The notes under the pieces: generated by a model
Told to the model about the DNA's origin: nothing
Databases searched by the model: none
What the model saw: only the letters and a program-made list of their open reading frames with translations
NCBI GenBank assembly: GCA_937910265.1
Contig: CALEPD010000317.1
Span: 1-6,183 of the forward strand
Source: an uncultured Bacteroidales bacterium
GTDB lineage: Bacteria; Bacteroidota; Bacteroidia; Bacteroidales; P3
Length of the DNA: 6,183 nt
Direction of reading: 5' to 3'
Position numbers and translations under genes: made by a program
Shown here: in pieces, positions 1-6,002 of the stretch
Numbering within the stretch: position 1 is the stretch's first letter
Layout: each line of letters starts with the position of its first letter

Positions 1-786
1 CTCGGGTTTCGTCGCTCCCACGTTGCAGGTCGCCCACTTGACACTCAGGCCCAAGTCGACATAGGCGTGGCCGTTTATTTGGGGTGATGGTGTGGGCTGT
101 GGAATGGGGATGGGTTGAGGGTTCTGCAAGTCTTGCAACTGCTTTTGCAATGTAGCGATTTGTTCTTCACAAGCATCTAAATCGACTTGCGCCAATTTGA
201 CCTGCTGCTCCATTTGAACCAAGATTTTCTTGAACTCTATTCTCTTTGATTCTAAATCGGATATTTTATTCTTGAGGTCGTCAATCTTCTTACGATTTTC
301 CGCCTCCTGCCTTTGTTGCCGCAACCGCTCTTCATGTACGCGTTTTGCCTCCTCCTCTTTCACCTTCGCTTCGTCCAACCAATTCGTGATATCGCTGCAT
401 AGCTTTTGCATGGCGAAATCAGACGAAGCATCAATCTGTTGCGATCCTTCGAACCTCCATATAAACCAGTCAGTCAACTCCGTCCCGTCGATATTCACAA
501 AGACAATTCTTTTCCTTTTCCGTTTGGCGAAAGAGATTTCCCTCACGGTCCAATCATCAACCAATTTGTCTTGTGCGATATTCGCATGAGCGGAGGAATA
601 CATGAACAAAAACACCTGCGCCTGATTTATAGCATCGATTATCACATGTTCAAATTGGGCATCGCTTTCTATACCATCGAGGTCGATCCAGCAGGGATGC
701 CCTACATTTTTCTCGATGAAATCTTTTATCTCAAACACACGTTTCTTGTCGCTGCGTTTATATGAAATAAATATCTTCTCGTTCAT
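1..786 (-). CDS. TIR-domain protein with coiled coil and Bacteroidales C-terminal module (partial, C-terminus beyond window)
   Basis: TIR domains of bacterial immune proteins commonly cleave NAD+ or make cyclic ADP-ribose-type signals, so that is the expected activity here. The frame starts at ATG 786 and stays open for 262 codons to the window edge. Residues 1-130 form the TIR domain: box 1 is KIFISYKRSD (4-13), followed by CWIDLDGIES (32-41), the strand VFLFMYSS (58-65), and DDWTVREI (77-84), in which E83 fits the catalytic glutamate. Residues about 138-222 are highly charged and heptad-like, a probable coiled coil. A proline-rich linker (PQPIPIPQPTPSPQ, 223-236) precedes HAYVDLGLSVKWATCNVGA (240-258), the opening of a module I recognise from many Bacteroidales proteins and whose role is unclear. 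No signal peptide or membrane helix is visible. It is the last gene of the five seen here, 20 nt after the protease/RyR gene. The TIR call is strong; enzymatic activity and a role in defence are inferred. Confidence 0.9.
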   Translation of the reverse strand, partial: MNEKIFISYKRSDKKRVFEIKDFIEKNVGHPCWIDLDGIESDAQFEHVIIDAINQAQVFLFMYSSAHANIAQDKLVDDWTVREISFAKRKRKRIVFVNIDGTELTDWFIWRFEGSQQIDASSDFAMQKLCSDITNWLDEAKVKEEEAKRVHEERLRQQRQEAENRKKIDDLKNKISDLESKRIEFKKILVQMEQQVKLAQVDLDACEEQIATLQKQLQDLQNPQPIPIPQPTPSPQINGHAYVDLGLSVKWATCNVGATKPE

Positions 787-806
787 TTATATATTTTCTA
801 TTTTGC

Positions 807-1853
807 TTATTTCTTTTTGATTTCGTAGCCAAGTTTTTTGACCAATTTGATGGTGTTGATGGCCATCAGGCGGTCATATTCTTTCTCGCTGTCGGAGAGA
901 GCGGAATAGGGAATCAGGTCAGGGTGATAGCGCTTGATGTCGTCGCGTTGTTCACCGTAGCGCCAGCCTTCGTTCATACGGGCAACAGCCCAAACATCGT
1001 GGGCATTTTCGGCGATGGCTTCGCGGAGCTGCAACAAATCGTCGGAGAGAGAGACTGAATCGAGATTTATGGGGGTCGGTTCGTATTCACTGACGTTGCG
1101 CAACACACGTACCATATAGCAGCACGACTGAATCCATGCATGGAGGAATCGCGGAATGGGAACAGTTTGCAGATGAGATTCATGGCCTTGCACCCGCGAA
1201 GGGTCGTAAAGGGTAATTGTGCCATAGGATGAATCGACGGAAACCACCACAACAGCGTGGTTTGGAGAATCGTCGTAATCGGGTTCCACCTCGTATAGTT
1301 TTTCGCTATCGACAGCCACTATCACCTCGTTGTTGAGAGAAAGTGCGCGAACAATGTCGGCCACATCGGCATCGTAGCGCCGCGAAACCAGCAGACCATG
1401 GTGGGCCAACAGCTGTCCGAGCGCATGCATAGGCGTGCCCTCGGGAGTGAGCCATTTATTATCGCTGGCGCAACGTACGAGGTCGCCTTCGGAAACACTT
1501 ATACCCCGGTTGCTCAACACATACCTTTCGCAACGTACTCCACACAAATTGCCAACAGGAGCATTCGACTGGTCGGAAGCCAAACGACATGACATTGGGG
1601 TACAATCGACAGCACGGCAACAATATATTTCTTCATGTTCCAATGGTTCTGATTGAACAAACATTGACTCAATATCGAAATCGTTCTTATCGCCGACTGC
1701 CGATGCGATTTCAACAATATCGCGCAAAAACGGGTCGTTTTTAATGGCGTGCAACACCTGTAAAGTTTCCTCCTTGCTGGTATTGCCTTCGAGAAAAGCC
1801 GCCAAGAGCTCGTCGGATATCAGTTTCTTATCTTCCATAATTCTCAATGTCAT
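807..1853 (-). CDS. anti-sigma-like / C39-family (papain-like) cysteine protease / RyR domain fusion protein
   Basis: This 348-residue protein has three parts. Residues about 12-52 (LISDELLAAFLEGNTSKEET and onward) resemble the short helical N-terminus of Bacteroidota anti-sigma proteins, but no HxxxCxxC zinc motif is present. Residues about 98-250 look like a C39/papain-like peptidase: probable nucleophile C104 in NLCGVRCERYVL, H199 in NHAVVVVSVD, and D217 in TLYDPS, the usual Cys-His-Asp order. Residues about 276-345 are a RyR (ryanodine receptor repeat) domain: IAENAHDVWA, GWRYGEQRDD, HPDLIPYSALSDSEKEYDR and KLGYEI are all characteristic. C78, C79, C84 and C89 form an extra Cys cluster before the protease. 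It overlaps the sigma gene, so the two are probably translated together and may act as regulator and sigma factor. ATG 1853 gives a 26-nt overlap; ATG 1838 (MEDKKLIS) gives 11 nt and is equally plausible. Neither has a clear Shine-Dalgarno. No transmembrane helix is seen, so it is probably cytoplasmic. Confidence 0.85.
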   Translation of the reverse strand: MTLRIMEDKKLISDELLAAFLEGNTSKEETLQVLHAIKNDPFLRDIVEIASAVGDKNDFDIESMFVQSEPLEHEEIYCCRAVDCTPMSCRLASDQSNAPVGNLCGVRCERYVLSNRGISVSEGDLVRCASDNKWLTPEGTPMHALGQLLAHHGLLVSRRYDADVADIVRALSLNNEVIVAVDSEKLYEVEPDYDDSPNHAVVVVSVDSSYGTITLYDPSRVQGHESHLQTVPIPRFLHAWIQSCCYMVRVLRNVSEYEPTPINLDSVSLSDDLLQLREAIAENAHDVWAVARMNEGWRYGEQRDDIKRYHPDLIPYSALSDSEKEYDRLMAINTIKLVKKLGYEIKKK

Positions 1854-2382
1854 TTATGGCAACGGATACCAACTGTTCCATTGCACGCCGTTTGATATTA
1901 TATAAATTTGCCGTGGTAACGTTCATTTCGGTAGCCACTTGTTCCGGGTCTTCGTCATCGATTACGAGTCGCTGTATGACATATACATAACGTTTGTTTC
2001 TCATAGATGAAAACAGAGCATTGAGATCGGATTCGGCCATAGTAGAGGTATTGCCACCAGGAACATTGTCGCCACTACCATTAAGACCCTCTTTTGAGGT
2101 GCAGTCTATCATCTTATCGCGTTTTTTAAGAAAATAGCGGATAGCGGTGACTTTCAACCACTGATAGAGAGTGCTCCGAAAGGCGAAACTGCGCAGCCTC
2201 TCCGCGTCATTTTCCATTAAATAGAGGTATAGCTCGTTAACAAATTCGTCGTAATCGACAGGGTAATCAAACACCTTGTTGATCACCTTGCGGAACAACG
2301 GCCGACAACGCACAAAGAAGAACTCATAGGTGATGTAGTTGTCGTGAGCAATTAACCCATCAATTATTTCGAAATCGGTCAT
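1828..2382 (-). CDS. ECF-type RNA polymerase sigma factor (sigma-70 family)
   Basis: This 184-residue protein has the size and two-domain layout of an ECF sigma factor, which directs RNA polymerase to a small promoter set. Residues about 20-90 fit region 2, including DYDEFVNELYLYLME (43-57) and the promoter-recognition part STLYQWLKVTAIRYFLKKRD (70-89). A Gly/Ser/Asn-rich linker (about 95-117) leads to region 4 (about 120-172), with the helix-turn-helix in DPEQVATEMNVTTANLYNIK followed by RRAMEQL. The ATG at 2382 shares its A with the stop codon of the RCK/RyR gene (TAATG), so translation is probably coupled. The following gene starts inside its 3' end and encodes an anti-sigma-like protein, the usual arrangement for an ECF sigma and its regulator. 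The target promoters are not evident; autoregulation of this operon is possible. Family assignment is firm at the level of sigma-70/ECF; the subgroup is not determined. Confidence 0.85.
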   Translation of the reverse strand: MTDFEIIDGLIAHDNYITYEFFFVRCRPLFRKVINKVFDYPVDYDEFVNELYLYLMENDAERLRSFAFRSTLYQWLKVTAIRYFLKKRDKMIDCTSKEGLNGSGDNVPGGNTSTMAESDLNALFSSMRNKRYVYVIQRLVIDDEDPEQVATEMNVTTANLYNIKRRAMEQLVSVAINDIENYGR

Positions 2383-2384
2383 TA
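2380..2384 (-). promoter_or_regulatory. TAATG stop/start overlap (translational coupling)
   Basis: On the minus strand the stop TAA of the RCK/RyR gene and the ATG of the sigma gene share one A. No Shine-Dalgarno-like sequence decides the sigma start, so termination-reinitiation is the likely means of translating it. This would tie the sigma factor level to that of the membrane protein. Confidence 0.6.
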
Positions 2385-4832
2385 AAAATCGTAAGATTTA
2401 TTCAGTAATTTATCCTTATTCAGTGACAGCGAAACATCGACGACACCAAAATCAAATTTCTTATAGTCGGGAGTCCAATCGTTGTTAGATGCATTACGCG
2501 ATTCTGAATCCAAGTCCTGCCAAGGACGGAGGCAATTGTGTTGTTTTGTTCGCTCATCACAGCCATGCAATTGGGGATTTGCCTTGGAATAGCCCAGCAC
2601 TTCGTGAGAAGCATTCCACCGCAGATGCTCCAATCGCGCCAAGTTGAGGATAGCCCGGTTTTCGTATTCGGTCAAATTGGGATAGGTGATCTTGTCGAAT
2701 TTGCCAACGCAATCGGGAGTGCCATCGGGATTGAAATAGCGGTGCATGAAATATTCCCAATCATAATCATCAGGCATGCATCGTTGCAACAAATTGAGCT
2801 TGGTGGCAGCATGCTGCGCATTGGAAATGTCCTGGGACTCTTTGCGACGAAGCGACATAAGCTTGTTTAACGAAGGCGAGCGTTGCTCGAGGGGAACATT
2901 GACATAATTTTTAATGCCCAATTCATCTTTAACCACTTTTTTAATGCCAACAGCCAAATCGCGACGATGCTCCCATAAATCAGACTCATTCCTTAACCTT
3001 GAATAATTTTCCATGAAAATTTTACCCTGTCGCTCCAAAGTTTCATCAACAATCATGCTATAGGAATATATTTTCTCGGGACGCCCGAAAGGAATGATGA
3101 GACCCAATTTGTTAACATATTCCTTTTTTTCGCAATCGTTGTTGTAACCGTTGTTGTAATGGTCGGCAAGCTTTTGCATAAAGGGGTATTTGTCGGACTG
3201 ATACGACCTGACAAAAATACGCAGTTTGCTTAAATCCTCACGACGGGTGCGGATGTACGTCAGGATGCGTATGGCAAAAGAGATGCCCAACTCATCGTCG
3301 CCCACAACAATAACGATGTAATTCACCTTTTCGCAGAAATCGTCGGTAAGGACTTGGGTGTAAAATTCCTGGCTATGGCAATCGCATTGGCTCAAATGAA
3401 TCATGGGATTGTTTTTCATAGCAGGGGTGAATGATTCGAAAACACCCCGTAATTGGTCCATTTTAGAATCGATGGCATAACAACAGAAGGGGCTTCGATT
3501 TTCGTTATCGGGAGTTGCCGAGCTATCGACAAACGCAGCGTATTCGTATAGAAAACGAACAGCATCGCGGCCTGCTTCGTCAAAACCTACAACCAAAGAG
3601 GTGAACGGGGAATTGACTGTTGTCGGGTTTTCCTTGTTGACCTCGACCAAATTGACAGGATGGTAATCGGGGTTCATCTTGAGAGTCTCGATAGCCAAAT
3701 GAGAGGAGTCGACCACCGAAACCTCAATACCGCGTTTGACGGCAATATCTTCGATTACCTTATTGACCAGGTTGCGTCGTGCGTGGCAAAAGAACTGCAT
3801 CTTTACAATATCCTTACCTTCGCATATGGTACAGTCGGCAGAGAGCACATTGATGGCCCTGAGATTTTCCTCCTCCTGCTGTGACATGAAAAATATGTTC
3901 AGCACAGCCTTATCGGCAGATGAGGAAGTCTGATACAGTTTCTTTAGCAATGTCCTCAATCGGCCAAGATTCATAGCCGACAGGACATCATAGTTACAAA
4001 ACTGATCAGGATCAGCATTACACAAAGCACCCCCACAAAACATCAAGCGGGCTCCCAATTTATCGACATTGGTATATATCTGCTTTTTGTGGGTAAAGAA
4101 TCCCAAAATGCTGTCCAAACCGCGACTGGGTTTACCATCGTCGATATTATCGGACTCGACAAACAGGATAAGTGCCTTGGCATCGTTTTCCCGTACGCTT
4201 TGTGCCAAAAGTATTGCAGGCTCGTTCTCGCCAAAGAATATATACAGATGGTTGCATGCGGCATTGACTTTTGTTTTGTATCGGAGACGGTAAACGGCAA
4301 GGGCACGGTCGATAACAAAATTCACCAACAACAATATTGTGCAGGAAAACGACACAACACTTTGCACCATTATGAATGTTCGCAAATAGGCGGTACTGGC
4401 CTTTGTGTCGTCTATCGACTTGGCGACAGTGTCCATGAACGAAGGATCCACATCCAAAAGAAATAGGTTAAGCGAACAAACTATGGAGCGAGAAAACGCC
4501 TCGACCCAAGTAATTCCGAACTGGCTATAGGCGACAATATATGCCACCATATAGAGACCCACGCCCGCAACCCATGAAGTGAGCATCATGGAAAGGAACA
4601 TCCATGACAGCCGTTCACGGTGGGCCACTCGGTTTCGCCTCCCCACCCAACATATATTGATGCGTTTGGACAATATCCAAAAACAACATACCAAGACTGC
4701 CACAAAGACAACCCTAAGTGTAGCGTTGTAATGGCTTGAGGGGATGTGTGCAAGCACAAAAATCATGATGCCAAGCAACACAATCATGACCAGAGCCTGC
4801 AGTTTGGAGAATTTAGCCTTTTTTACATCCAT
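2382..4832 (-). CDS. multi-pass membrane protein with two RCK/TrkA-N-like Rossmann domains and C-terminal RyR-like domain
   Basis: This 816-residue protein has hydrophobic segments at about 11-30, 39-57, 77-101 and 150-175, suggesting four membrane helices. The stretch WVEAFSRSIVCSLNLFLLD between helices 3 and 4 may be a re-entrant loop, but no TVGYG-type potassium filter is visible. Two Rossmann-like units follow: HLYIFFGENEPAILLA (195-210) with FVES closing the next strand, and SLVVGFDEAGRDAVRFLYE (412-430), continued by YIVIVVGDDELGISFAIRIL (505-524). These resemble RCK/TrkA-N domains, which bind NAD(H) or other nucleotides and gate channels. The C-terminus carries LARLEHLRWNASHEVLGY (731-748), KQHNCLRPWQDL (763-774) and YKKFDFGVVDV (790-800), a divergent RyR domain. 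The overall plan recalls ligand-gated RCK channels, but transport has to be shown. The start at ATG 4832 lies 55 nt after the preceding gene; the stop overlaps the sigma gene's start by 1 nt. It may be the membrane sensor or effector of the operon. Confidence 0.8.
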   Translation of the reverse strand: MDVKKAKFSKLQALVMIVLLGIMIFVLAHIPSSHYNATLRVVFVAVLVCCFWILSKRINICWVGRRNRVAHRERLSWMFLSMMLTSWVAGVGLYMVAYIVAYSQFGITWVEAFSRSIVCSLNLFLLDVDPSFMDTVAKSIDDTKASTAYLRTFIMVQSVVSFSCTILLLVNFVIDRALAVYRLRYKTKVNAACNHLYIFFGENEPAILLAQSVRENDAKALILFVESDNIDDGKPSRGLDSILGFFTHKKQIYTNVDKLGARLMFCGGALCNADPDQFCNYDVLSAMNLGRLRTLLKKLYQTSSSADKAVLNIFFMSQQEEENLRAINVLSADCTICEGKDIVKMQFFCHARRNLVNKVIEDIAVKRGIEVSVVDSSHLAIETLKMNPDYHPVNLVEVNKENPTTVNSPFTSLVVGFDEAGRDAVRFLYEYAAFVDSSATPDNENRSPFCCYAIDSKMDQLRGVFESFTPAMKNNPMIHLSQCDCHSQEFYTQVLTDDFCEKVNYIVIVVGDDELGISFAIRILTYIRTRREDLSKLRIFVRSYQSDKYPFMQKLADHYNNGYNNDCEKKEYVNKLGLIIPFGRPEKIYSYSMIVDETLERQGKIFMENYSRLRNESDLWEHRRDLAVGIKKVVKDELGIKNYVNVPLEQRSPSLNKLMSLRRKESQDISNAQHAATKLNLLQRCMPDDYDWEYFMHRYFNPDGTPDCVGKFDKITYPNLTEYENRAILNLARLEHLRWNASHEVLGYSKANPQLHGCDERTKQHNCLRPWQDLDSESRNASNNDWTPDYKKFDFGVVDVSLSLNKDKLLNKSYDF

Positions 4833-4887
4833 TTCAATAAATTAAATTATAGAAGCCGACATGATTTCAACCGGTATGTATTATTTA
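4833..4887 (-). other. 55-nt AT-rich intergenic gap inside the five-gene run
   Basis: This is the longest gap within the run. It holds no convincing hairpin with a T-tract and no clear TAnnTTTG/TTTG promoter pair, so read-through from the upstream promoter is the simplest view. An internal start of transcription cannot be excluded because the stretch is AT-rich throughout. Confidence 0.4.
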
Positions 4888-5418
4888 TTATAAGTCCATG
4901 TTGTCCTCTTTATTATCCGGAGAGAACTCAACATGAAGCTTCGTCATTTTATTTGCAAGTTTCTGATTCTTGTTTTTCACAGCAATCTCACACATGCAAG
5001 CCTCGTCATCTTCAGATGGTTCTGATTTACTTGCACTCTCTTTATTCTTATCCGCTCTGATTTCCTTTGCATAATCGTGCTCTTTGTCCATCTTTGCTAA
5101 TTCATGTTTATGCGCTTCTTCTATCTTTGCCCTTACATTCTCATACTCTTTACCCTTTACAGCAATTTCGTGTTCACGAGCCTTTGTATTTTCATTTTTG
5201 GTATGTTCGTATTCTGCTTTTTTCAGCTTAACATTCATACAAACCCACGCAATAAAACCGATTAATACAAATAATGCAATCAAGACGATGCCCAAGACGA
5301 TACACTGAAGAGACTGTGAATTCCAAAGAGAACTACAGGTATTATGCTCAACGGCAATGGTGTCGGCATTGAACATGACTGCAATGGAATCCATTGCCAA
5401 AAATGTTGAATCTATCAT
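4888..5418 (-). CDS. hypothetical single-pass membrane protein with charged coiled-coil tail
   Basis: I do not recognise a family for this 176-residue protein. It has a short N-terminal segment (1-38), one clear membrane helix (about 39-61, CIVLGIVLIALFVLIGFIAW) and a long Lys/Glu-rich region (about 64-130) that reads as a coiled coil. A serine/acidic stretch follows (SKSEPSEDDEA, 130-140). The pattern EIAVKxK occurs twice (84-90 and 144-150), hinting at an old internal repeat. The basic residues just after the helix (KLKK) suggest the tail is cytoplasmic. It is visibly more AT-rich than the genes downstream. It is the first gene after the probable promoter at 5495-5525 and lies 55 nt ahead of the RCK/RyR gene, so it may be a membrane partner or scaffold for that protein. 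ATG 5418 gives the longest form; M9 or M15 are possible later starts. The reading frame is convincing; function is unknown. Confidence 0.7.
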   Translation of the reverse strand: MIDSTFLAMDSIAVMFNADTIAVEHNTCSSLWNSQSLQCIVLGIVLIALFVLIGFIAWVCMNVKLKKAEYEHTKNENTKAREHEIAVKGKEYENVRAKIEEAHKHELAKMDKEHDYAKEIRADKNKESASKSEPSEDDEACMCEIAVKNKNQKLANKMTKLHVEFSPDNKEDNMDL

Positions 5419-5494
5419 ATTCTTAATTTATATTAATTATTTGTTATACTTGACTGATGTGTACCCACAAAGAAGCCACCTAAAATTAATTTTG

Positions 5495-5525
5495 CAAAAA
5501 TACAATATTTTTATAAACCTACAAG
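5495..5525 (-). promoter_or_regulatory. probable Bacteroidota-type promoter of the five-gene operon
   Basis: On the minus strand, CTTG (5525-5522) lies 19 nt before TATTTTTG (5502-5495). The Bacteroidota housekeeping promoter is known as TTTG near -33 and TAnnTTTG near -7 with about 19-21 nt between them, so the -7 box matches fully and the -33 box in three of four positions. Transcription would begin near 5488, leaving a leader of about 70 nt before ATG 5418. The site lies just downstream of the probable terminator of the preceding unit, which fits the start of a new operon. It is not an obvious ECF promoter. The surroundings are AT-rich, so a chance match is possible. Confidence 0.5.
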
Positions 5526-5560
5526 CTTTTTCTCAATGATGCACCAAGACGAGGCGTAGC

Positions 5561-5590
5561 AAAAAAAAAAAAACATTGTGACAGATGTTT
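5561..5590 (-). terminator. probable intrinsic terminator of the cinA-DMT unit
   Basis: Read on the minus strand, AAACAT (5590-5585) can pair with ATGTTT (5576-5571). A further TG/CA pair lies inside the loop after one bulged C, and the 3' arm runs directly into T-tract bases 5570-5561 (a T13 run in all, 5573-5561). The hairpin is short and AT-rich, so it is weak, but the long T-tract and the position, 34 nt after the stop of the DMT-like gene and before the next promoter, support termination here. Confidence 0.5.
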
Positions 5591-5624
5591 GTAGGTGGAT
5601 TGGAGTATATTGTATAAACAGCGT

Positions 5625-6002
5625 TTACTTGTTGTTGAGGAAGGCGAAGAATACCGCGAGCAGGATGAAACCAAAGGATACGAGGTGATTCCAGCGGATG
5701 GGTTCGCCCTTGAACACCGTTGCCACTATGACGGTGAAGACTATCAGGGAGATGGTCTCCTGGATGATTTTGAGTTGCATGAGCGAGAAGGGGCCTCCAG
5801 TAATTTGCGACCCCACCCTATTGGCGGGTATCATAAAACAATACTCGAAGAGTGCCATACCCCAAGAGAGCAAAATGATGGCAATAAGCGGCCAGTCGGT
5901 GATGATTTTCATCTGCTGCAACTTGAGGTTGCCATACCACGCAAAGGTCATGAAGACATTTGACAAAACAAGCAATAAGACAGTGATAAGCGCTTTAGGC
6001 AT
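5625..6002 (-). CDS. DMT-superfamily small membrane protein, DUF486 family
   Basis: This is a complete 125-residue protein with four predicted membrane helices (about 3-23, 37-57, 80-98 and 104-122). The family is recognised from SNVFMTFAWYG (14-24), FEYCFMIPANRVG (52-64), FSLMQLKIIQE (72-82) and EPIRWNHLVSF (100-110), which are the conserved DUF486 positions, and the length is normal. DUF486 proteins are placed near the drug/metabolite transporter superfamily and probably work as dimers in the inner membrane; no substrate is established. The ATG at 6002 lies within the last codons of the cinA-like gene (8-nt overlap) and is preceded by a strong AAGGAGG, which fixes the start. The gene is probably co-transcribed with cinA and ends just before the terminator at 5561-5590. 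It appears unrelated to the TIR/RyR operon downstream. Confidence 0.9.
   Translation of the reverse strand: MPKALITVLLLVLSNVFMTFAWYGNLKLQQMKIITDWPLIAIILLSWGMALFEYCFMIPANRVGSQITGGPFSLMQLKIIQETISLIVFTVIVATVFKGEPIRWNHLVSFGFILLAVFFAFLNNK

Noticed and set aside
230..765. Two overlapping open frames on the plus strand (230-589 and 406-765)
   Set aside because: They lie opposite the TIR reading frame, show no domain-like motifs, and the minus-strand frame has clear TIR motifs throughout.
3660..4466. Several plus-strand open frames opposite the RCK/RyR gene
   Set aside because: The minus-strand frame is continuous for 816 codons with recognisable Rossmann motifs; the opposite frames are short and resemble nothing known.
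5482..5493. Perfect palindrome AAAATTAATTTT near the predicted transcription start, a possible operator
   Set aside because: It is low-complexity A/T sequence in an AT-rich region, so the symmetry carries little information on its own.
5561..5573. Run of 13 A as a possible phase-variation tract
   Set aside because: It is intergenic and upstream of the promoter boxes, with no change in their spacing if it slips. It is better explained as the T-tract of a terminator on the minus strand.
5517..5596. Inverted pair ACCTACAA (5517-5524) and TTGTAGGT (5589-5596) flanking the terminator region
   Set aside because: Only 8 bp with a 64-nt spacer. Such a pair is not unlikely by chance in a stretch of this size, and no duplicated target site or element is present.
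5615..5627. Small hairpin TAAAC-GCG-GTTTA-type at the end of the DMT-like gene
   Set aside because: It has a 5-bp stem with a 3-nt loop, overlaps the stop codon and has no T-tract after it; the site at 5561-5590 is the better terminator.
5595..5963. 122-codon plus-strand open frame opposite the DMT-like gene
   Set aside because: The minus-strand product matches DUF486 along its whole length, so the plus frame is a shadow.
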